Shown here: positions 38,002-46,717 of the stretch, one piece after another | How positions within the stretch are numbered: position 1 is the stretch's first letter | How the letters are laid out: every line of letters starts with the position of its first letter | Source of the DNA: Pirellulales bacterium | Lineage (GTDB): Bacteria; Planctomycetota; Planctomycetia; Pirellulales; Lacipirellulaceae | DNA: 64,000 bases | NCBI GenBank assembly: GCA_019636345.1 | Contig: JAHBXQ010000012.1 | Location: 58,607 to 122,606 of the forward strand | Direction: 5' to 3' | Program-made: the position numbers and the translations under genes | The notes under the pieces: model-generated | Told to the model about the DNA's origin: nothing | Databases searched by the model: none | The model's input: only the letters and a program-made list of their open reading frames with translations

Positions 38002-39171
38002 TCACGCCCGGATCGTCCATCCTCGTCGCGCCATGACCCAGGCGACGAGCCACCAAACGGCGACGATTCCCAGGGCGAACGCCAGCGATGCGTTGCGTTC
38101 GTCGGCAAAATTGTCGACAAATCCGTGGCGGTAGATCCACGATTTCAGACTCGTATCGTCGACGCGCACGGTGTTCAGCACGACCGAGGTCAACTCGGAC
38201 CCCACGTAGGCGACGATCGCGTTGACGCCGACGACCTGCAAGGCTGCGCCGCTTCGGCGCCAGCCGCGTACGTCGATGAGCCAGTAGAACCCGGCGAGGG
38301 CGACGCTCGCGAGACCGGCGCACAAGAGGACGTAGCTGCTGGTCCAGAGCTTCTTGTTGATCGGCAGCATGCCGTCGAGCGCGAGTCCGGCAAGGGCCGC
38401 TGCGGCGCCTGCTCCCGCGAGCCAGGCGACGGTCTGCAGCGGCTTCAGGCGGCGCCGCAGGACGAGCCCCGCCCAGTACCCGGCAAGCGCCGACGCGATC
38501 GACGGAATCGTGCCGAACAGGCCCGTGGGATCGCTCGGCTCTCGAAGTCCCTGGTCGCGCATGTGATTTTGACCGATGAGCGTTACGTCGACCACGCGGC
38601 CGAAGTTGCCTTCCGGCGAGAGATTGGCCGTGCGGTCGTTGGGATCGGGAAGCCACTGGTACGCGGCAGCGACCGCCGCGAGCGTCGCGCCGGCCACGAC
38701 GGCTTGCCCGCGAACGCCCAGGTTCAGCACGATCACCGACAATGCCAGATACGTCAGTCCGATGCGCTGCAAGACGCCGGTCAGCCGCAACCGGTCGAAG
38801 TCGAAGTCGACGACGTCGGCGTATCTCAGCATCCACGTCAATCCGTCCTTGGCCAGATTCAGTCCCAGCCCCAGCAGAATCAGCACCAGCGAGCGCTGCA
38901 CGATCCGGCGGTAAACATGGCGGTCGACCGGCGCCCCGTCTCGGTAGCGGGACGTCGAGTACGCCAGCGCCGTTCCCATGATGAACAGGAAGAATGGAAA
39001 CACCAGATCGGTCAGCGTCCACCCGTGCCACTCGGCGTGAGCCAGCGGTGCATAGCGGACGCTCCAATTGCCGGGGTTGTTGACCAGGATCATCCCCAGG
39101 ATCGTCATCCCGCGAAAAGCGTCGAGCGAAGCGAGCCGCGTCGCAGCGGGAGTCGAATCGGCTTGATGCAT
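38002..39171 (-). CDS. HGSNAT-like transmembrane N-acetyltransferase (COG4299/DUF5009 type)
   Basis: Integral membrane protein of 389 residues with about 10-11 helices, of the family of heparan-alpha-glucosaminide N-acetyltransferase. Signatures: LASLDAFRGMTILGMILVNN near the N-terminus, HAEWHGWTLTDLVFPFFLFI, LTGVLQRIGLTYL and DPTGLFGTIPS. The animal enzyme passes acetyl groups across the membrane to terminal glucosamine; bacterial members are mostly uncharacterised. The ATG at 39171 follows AGGAGAC; the longer frame upstream is arginine-rich and not real. It is the last gene of the minus-strand run that starts at 49.1 kb, 101 bp after the beta-helix protein, and converges on nagA. Acetylation of glucosamine ends in the periplasm is inference. 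Confidence 0.88.
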   Translation of the reverse strand: MHQADSTPAATRLASLDAFRGMTILGMILVNNPGNWSVRYAPLAHAEWHGWTLTDLVFPFFLFIMGTALAYSTSRYRDGAPVDRHVYRRIVQRSLVLILLGLGLNLAKDGLTWMLRYADVVDFDFDRLRLTGVLQRIGLTYLALSVIVLNLGVRGQAVVAGATLAAVAAAYQWLPDPNDRTANLSPEGNFGRVVDVTLIGQNHMRDQGLREPSDPTGLFGTIPSIASALAGYWAGLVLRRRLKPLQTVAWLAGAGAAAALAGLALDGMLPINKKLWTSSYVLLCAGLASVALAGFYWLIDVRGWRRSGAALQVVGVNAIVAYVGSELTSVVLNTVRVDDTSLKSWIYRHGFVDNFADERNASLAFALGIVAVWWLVAWVMARRGWTIRA

Positions 39172-39272
39172 CACGGCCTGTCTCCTGCCAGTCGACGAAG
39201 GGCGCACGGCATCGCCCCGGCTAAGGCGAATTGTGCGGAAAGAAAGACAAGGGGAGGGAAGCAGCGCCGCGG

Positions 39273-42107
39273 TCACCCCCCGAGGAGGCGGCGAGCGCAC
39301 AGGCAGACGATTTGCATCAGCGCGGCGGCGCATGTCGAGGGTTCGGGGATCGACGCGGCGGTCGATGCAACGGCAGTCAACCCGCGCTGCCGCTGCCAGA
39401 TCAGGAAGTCGCCGCCATCGACCGCGCCGTCGCCGTTGGCGTCGCCCGCGGCGGCCGTCGTGCCGAAGTTCGCCTGCCACAGCGACAGATCGTCGCCGTC
39501 GACGACTCCGTCCTGGTTGAAATCGGCGGCGTAGCCGACGCGGAGCGCAACCCCCGTCGGCTGATAGTCGATCTGCCAAGCGAGACCCGGCTCCAGCGCC
39601 GGAAGCGTCACGTCGGCGAACGTGCCGGTGACGGAGCTTGCGGCGAGCAGCGCGAGCGAATCGCCGATCGCCGGCACGTAGTCGTCGGCAAGGACGAGTT
39701 CCAAATTACCGGCAAGGGTCGCTGGTCCGGCGGTCGCGATGGCGCCGAACTCGGAGACGATCGCTCCGGCGGCCTCGAAGATCAAGGTCGACGACCAAGC
39801 GAGGTCCACGCGCCCCTGCACGTTCAGCTTCGCCCCGCCGACAAGCCCCAATGCAGCCGGGACGCCAGGAACGAACTCCAACCCTCCCAACGGGGCCGGC
39901 GTCGAGGTCACGAGCGCCATCCCTCCCGCGTCGAACACGGCGACGGGCCCCAGGGGACTTGCGATTGGCGTGGCGACGGTCGCCACATACAGCCCCCAGT
40001 CGACCCCGGCGCCTTCGTCGACCAGGACGTTCATCACGCCCCCTTGCATCTGCGGAACGAACGGTCCCAAATCGACGACGCCGACGAACGTCGAACTCGA
40101 GTTGAGCTGACCGTTCCATCCCAAATCGGCGAATTCGAGCCGATTGGCCGGCGCGTCGTTGAACAGTTGCAGGAATTCAGGCGCGGCAGAGCCGGCCTTG
40201 GCTCGCATCGCCAGGGCCATGTATCCGTGCACGATCCGCTCGCCCGCATCGAGCGGGTGTTGCATGGTGAACGCCGTGGCCCGTCCCGCGGTCAGATCGT
40301 CGAACCCCGTCGCGACCGCCCCCGTGGCCGCGTGGGCGTAAGCCTTCCACGCCGAGTCGGCGAAGTGGTTGTCGACGCTCGCAGACCCGTCGTAGACGAA
40401 CTCATCGACGTCCCCCAGCAGGTAGTCGCGGTGGGAGATGCGATAGACGGCGTCCGGGGCGAGATTCTCGCTCCACGATTGAGCGTCGTTCCATGTGCCG
40501 ACTTCCCCGCCCCAGTGGAACGTTCGCACGTCGCGCGAGTCGTTCATCTGGGCCTCGTACAGGCTCGTCCGCCCGCCGACCGTGACGGGCGTTCCGTGCG
40601 AATCGTAGTAGCCCGAGGGTTGCGGGCCGAAGGTCGTGTCTTCGACGATCGGGCCGATCGAACCGACGAGCCAGTTCTGCGAGGTCGGCGGATTCTGCAC
40701 GCGGAAGGTCCGAGCCCGCGAATTCCACACGACCATGTTGGCGCCGGCCCAGCCGTGGGTCGTGCCGAAGCTGCCTCGATTGCGAATATTGATGTCATGC
40801 CCTTGAACAGTGACGTTGTCGAACAACGAACCGGTCGCCCACCGCTGATGGGGACCGGTGTCGCTGTTGGCGTTCGTGGCGCTGGAGTTGTAGAAGACGT
40901 TCGGCCCCGGGGTTCGCGAGGTGTTGTTGACGAAATCGTGGCGTCCCTTGTCGGCGGTCGAATTGGCCACGAGGCCGAGCTCGCCGCTCAGGTCGTACGA
41001 ATAGCGCCGCCCCCCGGTGATGACGCTGATCGGGTCGAGGACCTGCCCGTTGTCCACGGTCACCCACTTCGACCCCTGCTTGGCGGTGACGAGCGAGTAG
41101 CCGAAATGAACGGCCGTCACGTCCTTGATCCACACGTTCTGCGCCCGACCCGTATTGGCCGAGGACCCTACGGTGATGAACTCCCAGGCGTGGTTCTCGT
41201 CGGTGGCCGAGACGTAGTCCGAGTCGCCGCGCAGGTTCTCGATCCCCACGTGCTCGACGACGCCGTTCCAGTTGTACCTGCGGATTTGCCCGCCGCCGTA
41301 CTGCTGCTCGAACGATTGCGGCAGCGGGGCGTCGAGGAACACTCGATTCCCCTCGATCCGCGCGACGACCCGATCAAACGTGAGCGTCGCTTGGCTGGTC
41401 GTCCAGGGGGGATCGCCGTCCGGGGGGTTGTTCATGCCGATGGCGTTGATCCAAGCCTGCGTCCCGGGGCGGGTGATTCGCACTTTGTCGCCGGGTTGGA
41501 ATTCGCCTGGAACGTCGACGCGAAAACTGTTCGAGCCGGCGGGGACGACCTTGTCAATCATGTTCCGCGACGAGCCGACGTTCGACACGCTCGTCGAGCC
41601 GACGATGTTCACCAGCGCGCGTTGCGTCGTTCCGCGTCCGTGCAACACCGTACCGTCGGCGCCGCGCCCTTCGCCCCGCAGCACGATGCCGCTGGCGGTG
41701 ATGTTCAACTGCGTGTCCACGTCGTACACCCCGGCCTGCAGCAGGATGGCGCCTCGATACCCGTCGGAGCCCAAGGGCATCGCTGCGACTTGGTTGATCG
41801 CCGCCTGGATCTGCGCCGTGTCGTCTCCGGCGATTGGCGCCAACGTCACCACGGTCGGCGCCTGGGTCGGGATCGCTTCGATGCCGCGCCCCATGTAGCC
41901 GACTCCCGAGAAATCAAGGATTCGATCCCCCTGCGCGTCCGGCACGTACACGAGCCGACCGGTGGCGCCGGTCTTGACCCAGGCGCTCTCGGCGGCCGCG
42001 ACCGGGGTCGCAAAGAGGGCGGCGACAATCGTCCCGGCGACCCCGACCCCGTACAAGCGGCGCCGAGGCGGAGCATTGATCGTCGTTTGGCAAGAATCGC
42101 AGGACAT
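39273..42107 (-). CDS. Pectate-lyase-like beta-helix PEP-CTERM protein with dockerin-like motifs
   Basis: Secreted protein of 944 residues. The signal peptide is about 15-39 (GVAGTIVAALFATPVAAAES). Residues of about 55-620 look like a pectate-lyase-superfamily right-handed beta-helix: DDTAQIQAAINQVAAM, QAGVYDVDTQLNITASGIVL and RGEGRGADGTVLHGRG near the first coils, then repeated Asn-rich turns. The second part is a beta-sandwich region. Two dockerin-like segments lie at about 860-907 (ADFNQDGVVDGDDLSLWQ and DANGDGAVDGGDFLIWQR), followed by IPEPSTC at about 920 and a short anchor ending ARRLLGG. The fold suggests a polysaccharide lyase or hydrolase on the cell surface, but I cannot identify catalytic residues. 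It sits 48 bp after nagB in the amino-sugar run, so an amino-sugar-containing polymer is a reasonable guess. Confidence 0.87.
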   Translation of the reverse strand: MSCDSCQTTINAPPRRRLYGVGVAGTIVAALFATPVAAAESAWVKTGATGRLVYVPDAQGDRILDFSGVGYMGRGIEAIPTQAPTVVTLAPIAGDDTAQIQAAINQVAAMPLGSDGYRGAILLQAGVYDVDTQLNITASGIVLRGEGRGADGTVLHGRGTTQRALVNIVGSTSVSNVGSSRNMIDKVVPAGSNSFRVDVPGEFQPGDKVRITRPGTQAWINAIGMNNPPDGDPPWTTSQATLTFDRVVARIEGNRVFLDAPLPQSFEQQYGGGQIRRYNWNGVVEHVGIENLRGDSDYVSATDENHAWEFITVGSSANTGRAQNVWIKDVTAVHFGYSLVTAKQGSKWVTVDNGQVLDPISVITGGRRYSYDLSGELGLVANSTADKGRHDFVNNTSRTPGPNVFYNSSATNANSDTGPHQRWATGSLFDNVTVQGHDINIRNRGSFGTTHGWAGANMVVWNSRARTFRVQNPPTSQNWLVGSIGPIVEDTTFGPQPSGYYDSHGTPVTVGGRTSLYEAQMNDSRDVRTFHWGGEVGTWNDAQSWSENLAPDAVYRISHRDYLLGDVDEFVYDGSASVDNHFADSAWKAYAHAATGAVATGFDDLTAGRATAFTMQHPLDAGERIVHGYMALAMRAKAGSAAPEFLQLFNDAPANRLEFADLGWNGQLNSSSTFVGVVDLGPFVPQMQGGVMNVLVDEGAGVDWGLYVATVATPIASPLGPVAVFDAGGMALVTSTPAPLGGLEFVPGVPAALGLVGGAKLNVQGRVDLAWSSTLIFEAAGAIVSEFGAIATAGPATLAGNLELVLADDYVPAIGDSLALLAASSVTGTFADVTLPALEPGLAWQIDYQPTGVALRVGYAADFNQDGVVDGDDLSLWQANFGTTAAAGDANGDGAVDGGDFLIWQRQRGLTAVASTAASIPEPSTCAAALMQIVCLCARRLLGG

Positions 42108-42155
42108 GATGCACTTCTCGTTGGATGCGTACGAAACGAGCGCCGTCGCGGACGA

Positions 42156-42956
42156 TCACGCGCTCTGTTGAGCCGAGATCGCGCGGGCGGCGTCGGGCGG
42201 CAGCTCGCGGAGCCCGCGATCGCTCAAGAGCGACGCGGCGTAGCGATCGAGGTACAACGTCGTCGCCGCATGGGTCTGCAGGATCGACGCCGGGACGCGC
42301 GGGTCGACCGGCCCCTCGACCGCGTCGCGCACCGCCTCGGCCTTCCGAGCGTCGGGAACCGTGCAGACGATCAGCCGGCTTCGCAGAATTTCGCGCACCG
42401 ACATCGAGATCGCCTCGGTCGGCACCTCTTCGATCGTGTCGAACCAGCCCTCGTTGAATTGCTGTAACCGACAGCGATCGTCAAGTTGCACGACGTGGTA
42501 CGGCCGGGTCGTCGCGAAGTCGGCCGGCGGGTCGTTGAACGCCAAGTGGCCGTTCTCGCCGATTCCGACGAACGCTACGTCGACCGTAGTTTGGCTGAGA
42601 ATCGCCCCGACGCGCTCGCACTCTGCCCGGCAGTCGTGCTCCCCGTTCAAGTAGTGGAAGTCTCGCAACGGGCGGCCCAGACGCTGGACGAACCGTTCCC
42701 GCAAGTAGCGGCGGAACGAACCGGGATGCGTGTCGGCGAGCCCGGCGTATTCGTCGAGATGGAACCCCGTGACGCGGCTCCAGTCGACGTCCGGCGTCGC
42801 GGCCAATTGCGACAGCATCTCGAACTGCGAAGCCCCGGTCGCGACGACGATGGTTGCCGCGCCGCGCTGGTCGAGTGCGGCGCGGATCGCCGCGGCGCCG
42901 TCCGCCGCTGCGGCTGCGCCCATCGAAAATTTGTCTTCGTACACCTTCAGATTCAT
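42156..42956 (-). CDS. nagB: Glucosamine-6-phosphate deaminase
   Basis: Converts glucosamine-6-phosphate to fructose-6-phosphate and ammonia. From the ATG at 42956 (AGAAGGGT upstream) it has 266 residues, the same length as classical NagB; the open frame reaches further to 43034, but that would overlap the preceding gene. Motifs: VATGAS (38-43), FHLDEYAG (65-72, catalytic Asp68), [13 protein letters not shown] (131-143, His137) and the C-terminal Arg/Lys positions. The Glu in GEN replaces the more usual Asp. It follows the aldolase gene by 59 bp. With nagA it completes the route from GlcNAc-6-phosphate to glycolysis. Confidence 0.92.
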   Translation of the reverse strand: MNLKVYEDKFSMGAAAAADGAAAIRAALDQRGAATIVVATGASQFEMLSQLAATPDVDWSRVTGFHLDEYAGLADTHPGSFRRYLRERFVQRLGRPLRDFHYLNGEHDCRAECERVGAILSQTTVDVAFVGIGENGHLAFNDPPADFATTRPYHVVQLDDRCRLQQFNEGWFDTIEEVPTEAISMSVREILRSRLIVCTVPDARKAEAVRDAVEGPVDPRVPASILQTHAATTLYLDRYAASLLSDRGLRELPPDAARAISAQQSA

Positions 42957-43015
42957 CAATCGCACCCTTCTCGATTCTCGATCAGGAAAAGCCGCCGCCA
43001 GCGACGCTTTGCACG

Positions 43016-44137
43016 TCACGCTCCGCCGAGCCACTCGCCGAGTCGCTCCGCCACAAACTCATCGTCCTGAAGCTCCGGATACAACCGTTGCACGCGCGCA
43101 ATCGCTTCACTTTGCCCGGCGCTGAGCTGTTCTCGTTCTTCCAGACACCACGTCCCGGCGAGCAATCCTTGCCGCCGCAGCACCTCGTGGATGCCGGCGA
43201 GACAGCCTCGGAAGTCGTTGGCCGCGTCGAAGACGGCGGCGTTCGCGTCGGTCAGCGCCGCCCCCAAGGTCAGCAGCTCCGCGACGGCGTACCCGGACCC
43301 TGCTCGTGCGCCTCGGCAGGCCTCCAGCAATGTCACTGCTTTCGAGGTCCACACGGCCCACTGCCCCAACAGGCCGCCGACGAACCCCAGTTCGACCGTT
43401 TCGGCCCCGCGCTGAAAGCGAAAGGGGGTCAGCAGGTCGGCCACGATGTTATCGTCGTTGCCCGTGTAAAGCGCAATCTCGCGACGACCGCTCTCGGCGA
43501 CGGCTCGCACGACGTCGAGCGTCTTGTACCGATCAAACGCCGCGACCTTGATCGCCGCGACATTGTCGATGGAGCAGAACTCGCGCCAAAATTCCGCCGG
43601 CAGATCGATTCCGCCGACCCTCGGTTGGAGATAGAAGCCGAACAACGTAATGATCTCGCTCACCGCCCGGCAGTGGTTGATCGCCTCGGCGAGGGGCCGA
43701 CCTGCGAACGCCGCCAAACTCAGCAATCCGAACTCATATCCCAGCGAGACCGCCAGCCCGGCCTCGGCGACGGCTTGCTTGGTCGGGCCGCAGATGCCCG
43801 CGACTCGAACCGCAGGCGCGGCTCCGGCGCGCTCGGCGCGATTCAACTCCTCGGCGGCCAGTTCCCAAACGGGCCGCAGCAGCCCGACCTTCGGCTCGTG
43901 AACGGCGAACTGCGTCGTGTGAACGCCGACGGCCAGTCCGCCCGCACCGCTGGCCAGATAGTAACGCGACAGCGCCCGCTGACGACGCTCGTCGAGCCGC
44001 CGGTCCGCGGTCAATGCCAGCGGATGGGCGGGGATCACGACCCCGGCGCGCAGCCGATTGCGCACCGCGTCGAATCGAGTCGTCGGCACGACGTCGCACG
44101 CAATCGTCAACTTCGCCGACGATTCAGAAGCGACCAT
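43016..44137 (-). CDS. Dihydrodipicolinate-synthase-family aldolase
   Basis: Class I aldolase of the DapA/NanA superfamily, 373 residues, longer than the usual 300. The barrel strand carrying the Schiff-base Lys is recognisable ([13 protein letters not shown], Lys197), as is the Tyr of FYLQP (169); the usual GTTGE loop is changed to GVHTTQF. The ATG at 44137 overlaps the end of the upstream SDR gene by 14 bp, so the two are translationally linked. Neighbours (SDR, NagB) suggest an aldol cleavage in amino-sugar or sialic-acid-like catabolism, but the sequence is too divergent to call NanA. Confidence 0.85.
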   Translation of the reverse strand: MVASESSAKLTIACDVVPTTRFDAVRNRLRAGVVIPAHPLALTADRRLDERRQRALSRYYLASGAGGLAVGVHTTQFAVHEPKVGLLRPVWELAAEELNRAERAGAAPAVRVAGICGPTKQAVAEAGLAVSLGYEFGLLSLAAFAGRPLAEAINHCRAVSEIITLFGFYLQPRVGGIDLPAEFWREFCSIDNVAAIKVAAFDRYKTLDVVRAVAESGRREIALYTGNDDNIVADLLTPFRFQRGAETVELGFVGGLLGQWAVWTSKAVTLLEACRGARAGSGYAVAELLTLGAALTDANAAVFDAANDFRGCLAGIHEVLRRQGLLAGTWCLEEREQLSAGQSEAIARVQRLYPELQDDEFVAERLGEWLGGA

Positions 44138-45149
44138 TGACGACCTCGAAGTGCGTGGGTTTCGACCAGGTCGCACCACCGGCGCGCAGCCACTGGGCCG
44201 TCCAATCGATCATGTCGTCGACCGTCGTGTGCAGCCGACCGAGCAGTCGCTCGGCCCGGCTGGAGTCGCTCAGCAAAGCGCGCGACCCCTCGACGCCGAC
44301 GAACTCGACGGGGCGGTCCAGCGCCGCGGCGAGCCGTTCAGCGACCGCGCGGATTGACAGCGACTCGCGCCCCGTCACGTTGAAGATCGCCAGCGGCGAG
44401 CTGGCGTAAAGCAAACTGCAAAGGATCTGGTTGCACGCATCCCCTTGCCAGACGACGTTAAACCGCCCCATGTCAAGTTCCACCGGTTCGCCGGCGAGGA
44501 TCCGCTTGCCGAGGTCCACGAGGACCCCGTACCGCAACTCGGCCGCGTAGTTCAGGCGAATGACGGCGATAGTCGTTCCGTGCCGGCGACTGAAGTAGTC
44601 GAAGATCCGCTCGCGGCCCAAGGCGCTCTGGGCGTATTCCCCGACCGGGTACGGCGGATCCTCCTCTCGCGAACCGGGCCCCGCAGCGTCGACCAAACCG
44701 TAGACGTTTCCGGTCGAGAGCGCCGCGATGCGACTGCCGGCGAATCGCTGGCATACAAGGCCCGGCAGAAAGACGTTGGTCGCCCAGGTCTCCCCGCTAT
44801 TGTCGTCGGTGCCGAACTTGCGCCCGGCGAGGAAGACGAGATTCGGGCAGTCGGGCAGGCCGTCGACGAACCGGCGATCAAGCAGATCGCCGGCGAGCGT
44901 CTCGACCCCGGCCGCTTCGAGCGATTGCTGCGCTTGCGGGTCGCTGAATCGACTCGCCGCAAAGACGCGCCGGGAACTTCCGGCGGCTTCCGACGCACGG
45001 CAGGTCATGCGAGCGAGCGCCGGCCCCATCTTTCCCCCGGCTCCCAACACCAGTACGTCGCCGTCGAGGTCCGCAAGTGCGCGGACCGTCTCCGCCGTCG
45101 GGGCGCTGAGCCGCTCTTCCAGTTCGTCGATGGTCGACAGACTACGCAT
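44124..45149 (-). CDS. NAD-dependent epimerase/dehydratase-like (SDR) protein
   Basis: Extended-SDR protein of 341 residues from the ATG at 45149. The dinucleotide-binding loop is LGAGGKMG, and STGNVYG matches the usual strand before the active site. The catalytic YxxxK is not intact: after GEYAQSALGRERIF the position of Lys is Ala, so catalysis may differ or be lost. The long frame upstream (to 45320) is arginine-rich and rejected. It overlaps the aldolase gene by 14 bp. Role unknown; sugar-acid or amino-sugar epimerase by context only. Confidence 0.85.
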   Translation of the reverse strand: MRSLSTIDELEERLSAPTAETVRALADLDGDVLVLGAGGKMGPALARMTCRASEAAGSSRRVFAASRFSDPQAQQSLEAAGVETLAGDLLDRRFVDGLPDCPNLVFLAGRKFGTDDNSGETWATNVFLPGLVCQRFAGSRIAALSTGNVYGLVDAAGPGSREEDPPYPVGEYAQSALGRERIFDYFSRRHGTTIAVIRLNYAAELRYGVLVDLGKRILAGEPVELDMGRFNVVWQGDACNQILCSLLYASSPLAIFNVTGRESLSIRAVAERLAAALDRPVEFVGVEGSRALLSDSSRAERLLGRLHTTVDDMIDWTAQWLRAGGATWSKPTHFEVVNGRF

Positions 45150-45202
45150 GGCGATCTGATCTGCTCTTTCGCTGCGACCGGATGGTCGCGGTCGGCCCGC
45201 AT

Positions 45203-45616
45203 TCAGCGCGGCTCCGGTCCGTTCCTGCTCAGGTTGATGACGAGGTCGGCGGTCGGACCGAGGATTTCTTGGGTCAGTCCGGAGGACGAATAGTTCGCGT
45301 ACTTCTGAGGGGCGTGCCACTTCACTCCGGGGGGATTGCTGGTCGGTTCATGGCTTTGCACGGCCACTCGATGCGTGCCGACGATCGCCCCGTCCCCGTC
45401 ACTGCGCGTCGTCAACGTAAACCGACCCTCGCCGTCGAGTCGCCCCAGGGCCGGCCGCTGATTCGGCGGCGCGAACCGCACGATGCCGTGGGTCAGCGGC
45501 TTGCCGTCCAGCAGCACTCGGCCCGAGACGGGCACAATCGGCGGGCCCTGCGGAGCGCAGCCGATCGCCAGCGAGATCGCGGCAAGGACGCCGAACAGAG
45601 CGAACCGCACGTTCAA
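45203..45616 (-). CDS. Small planctomycete lipoprotein with carboxypeptidase-regulatory-like domain
   Basis: Predicted lipoprotein of about 137 residues. The TTG at 45616 is my start: GGAG lies about 9 bases upstream and it opens into a lipoprotein signal (FALFGVLAAISLAIGC, lipobox LAIGC). The longest frame begins with another TTG at 45682, overlapping the DUF1559 gene end. The body begins VSGRVLLDGKPLTHGIVRF, the usual planctomycete beta-sandwich seen next to DUF1559 genes, and contains GRLDGEGRFTLTT. It sits 56 bp after the DUF1559 gene, an association common in this phylum. Function unknown. Confidence 0.8.
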   Translation of the reverse strand: MNVRFALFGVLAAISLAIGCAPQGPPIVPVSGRVLLDGKPLTHGIVRFAPPNQRPALGRLDGEGRFTLTTRSDGDGAIVGTHRVAVQSHEPTSNPPGVKWHAPQKYANYSSSGLTQEILGPTADLVINLSRNGPEPR

Positions 45617-45672
45617 GGGGAGAGGCTCCGGTAAACTGGCAAACGCGCCGCCCGGGCGCGCAACGACGCTGG

Positions 45673-46662
45673 TTACAAACAATCTCCGACCGTGCCGAAT
45701 CCGTCGGCGCAGGCGATCGTCGCCCCGGCCTGGTAAACTTCGTCATCGACGCCGTCGCTGACGAACTCGACGCTGGCGTCGCCGCGGACGAAGTTGGCCC
45801 CGCCCGGATGCTCGCTGCCGAACGCGGCGTTGAGGGCGTACTTGCCGTCCTGAACCGCGTAGGTCGCCGACTGCGATCCGGTGGGTGTGTTGAGCGGGTT
45901 CTCGGTCATTCGCAGCGAGTCGCGGACTCGCATGCCGATCGACCACACGTTTTGTCCCGCGAAGGTGTGCGAATCGCGCACCTCGCCGACGAAGTAGGTG
46001 TTGCTCGGGCCGTCGGCGACCTGCCGCAACGACACCCGCGTAAGGTAGTTGAACGCCCCGGTGTTCTTCAGCTTCAATGTTGCGTTACTTCCCGTGCGCG
46101 AGAGCCACGAGGGCCCGCGTTTGCCGTGCACGAACGCGTACTGTCCCGTCGCTGCGGGGGTCTCGCTGGCGGCATAGGCCTCGGCGATCGGCTCCGAAGT
46201 GCTCGACGGGCAGACGAACACGGGGGGGCGAGTCGCCACCGCTTGGACGCGCTGCGGAAGCGCCCTCCAGAGGTTGTTGTACTTCCAGACCATATCCTGC
46301 TTGTCCTCGCCCCCGGCCGCGTCGAACAAGGCCGGCAGTTCCAGGTAAGGAAGCAGCAGCACGAACCCGCTGGCGACGCCGCGGTCGGCGATGCGGTCGG
46401 GCAGGTCGAACTTGCACTCGTCGAGGACCGACTCGTCGCAGTGCATCCGCCCGGGGGGAAGCGACTTTCGGGACGACTCGTAGTTGAGAATCGCCAACCC
46501 GACCTGCCGGAGATTGTTCGTGCATTGCGAGCGCCGAGCCGCCTCGCGCGCAGCCTGGATCGCCGGCAACAGCAGCGCCACCAACACGCCAATGATGGCG
46601 ATCACCACCAGCAGTTCGACAAGGGTGAAGCCCCTGCTATGGCGGTTCTTGAAAGTCATCAT
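45673..46662 (-). CDS. DUF1559 prepilin-like protein
   Basis: Protein of 329 residues with the prepilin motif ([20 protein letters not shown] then [20 protein letters not shown]) and the DUF1559 body (NYESSRKSLPPGR, FVCPSS, SEHPGGANFVRGDASVEFV). AAGGA precedes two adjacent ATG codons (46662 and 46659). It lies 55 bp after a PEP-CTERM gene and before a small lipoprotein gene, so it is embedded in the amino-sugar run rather than in a pilus cluster. Its inclusion there suggests surface delivery of, or adhesion to, the substrate; this is inference. Confidence 0.92.
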   Translation of the reverse strand: MMTFKNRHSRGFTLVELLVVIAIIGVLVALLLPAIQAAREAARRSQCTNNLRQVGLAILNYESSRKSLPPGRMHCDESVLDECKFDLPDRIADRGVASGFVLLLPYLELPALFDAAGGEDKQDMVWKYNNLWRALPQRVQAVATRPPVFVCPSSTSEPIAEAYAASETPAATGQYAFVHGKRGPSWLSRTGSNATLKLKNTGAFNYLTRVSLRQVADGPSNTYFVGEVRDSHTFAGQNVWSIGMRVRDSLRMTENPLNTPTGSQSATYAVQDGKYALNAAFGSEHPGGANFVRGDASVEFVSDGVDDEVYQAGATIACADGFGTVGDCL

Positions 46663-46717
46663 GTCATCCTTCGTTGACAGGTCGCAGACCGAAATGCGAA
46701 CGAGCCGTGACGCGTAT

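Noticed and set aside
42126..42133. TGCGTACG upstream of the beta-helix gene as an operator box
   Set aside because: Fits 6 of 8 positions only, has no second box at 18 bp, and lies between two co-transcribed genes.
39231..42467. Plus-strand open frame of 1078 codons
   Set aside because: It is the antisense shadow of the beta-helix PEP-CTERM gene and nagB; it is rich in Arg, Val and Asp without any domain, as expected from the complement of high-GC coding sequence.
43016..44137. Calling the aldolase nanA (N-acetylneuraminate lyase)
   Set aside because: The GTTGE-type loop is not kept, the protein is too long, and only the Schiff-base Lys and the Tyr region are convincing, so only the superfamily is supported.
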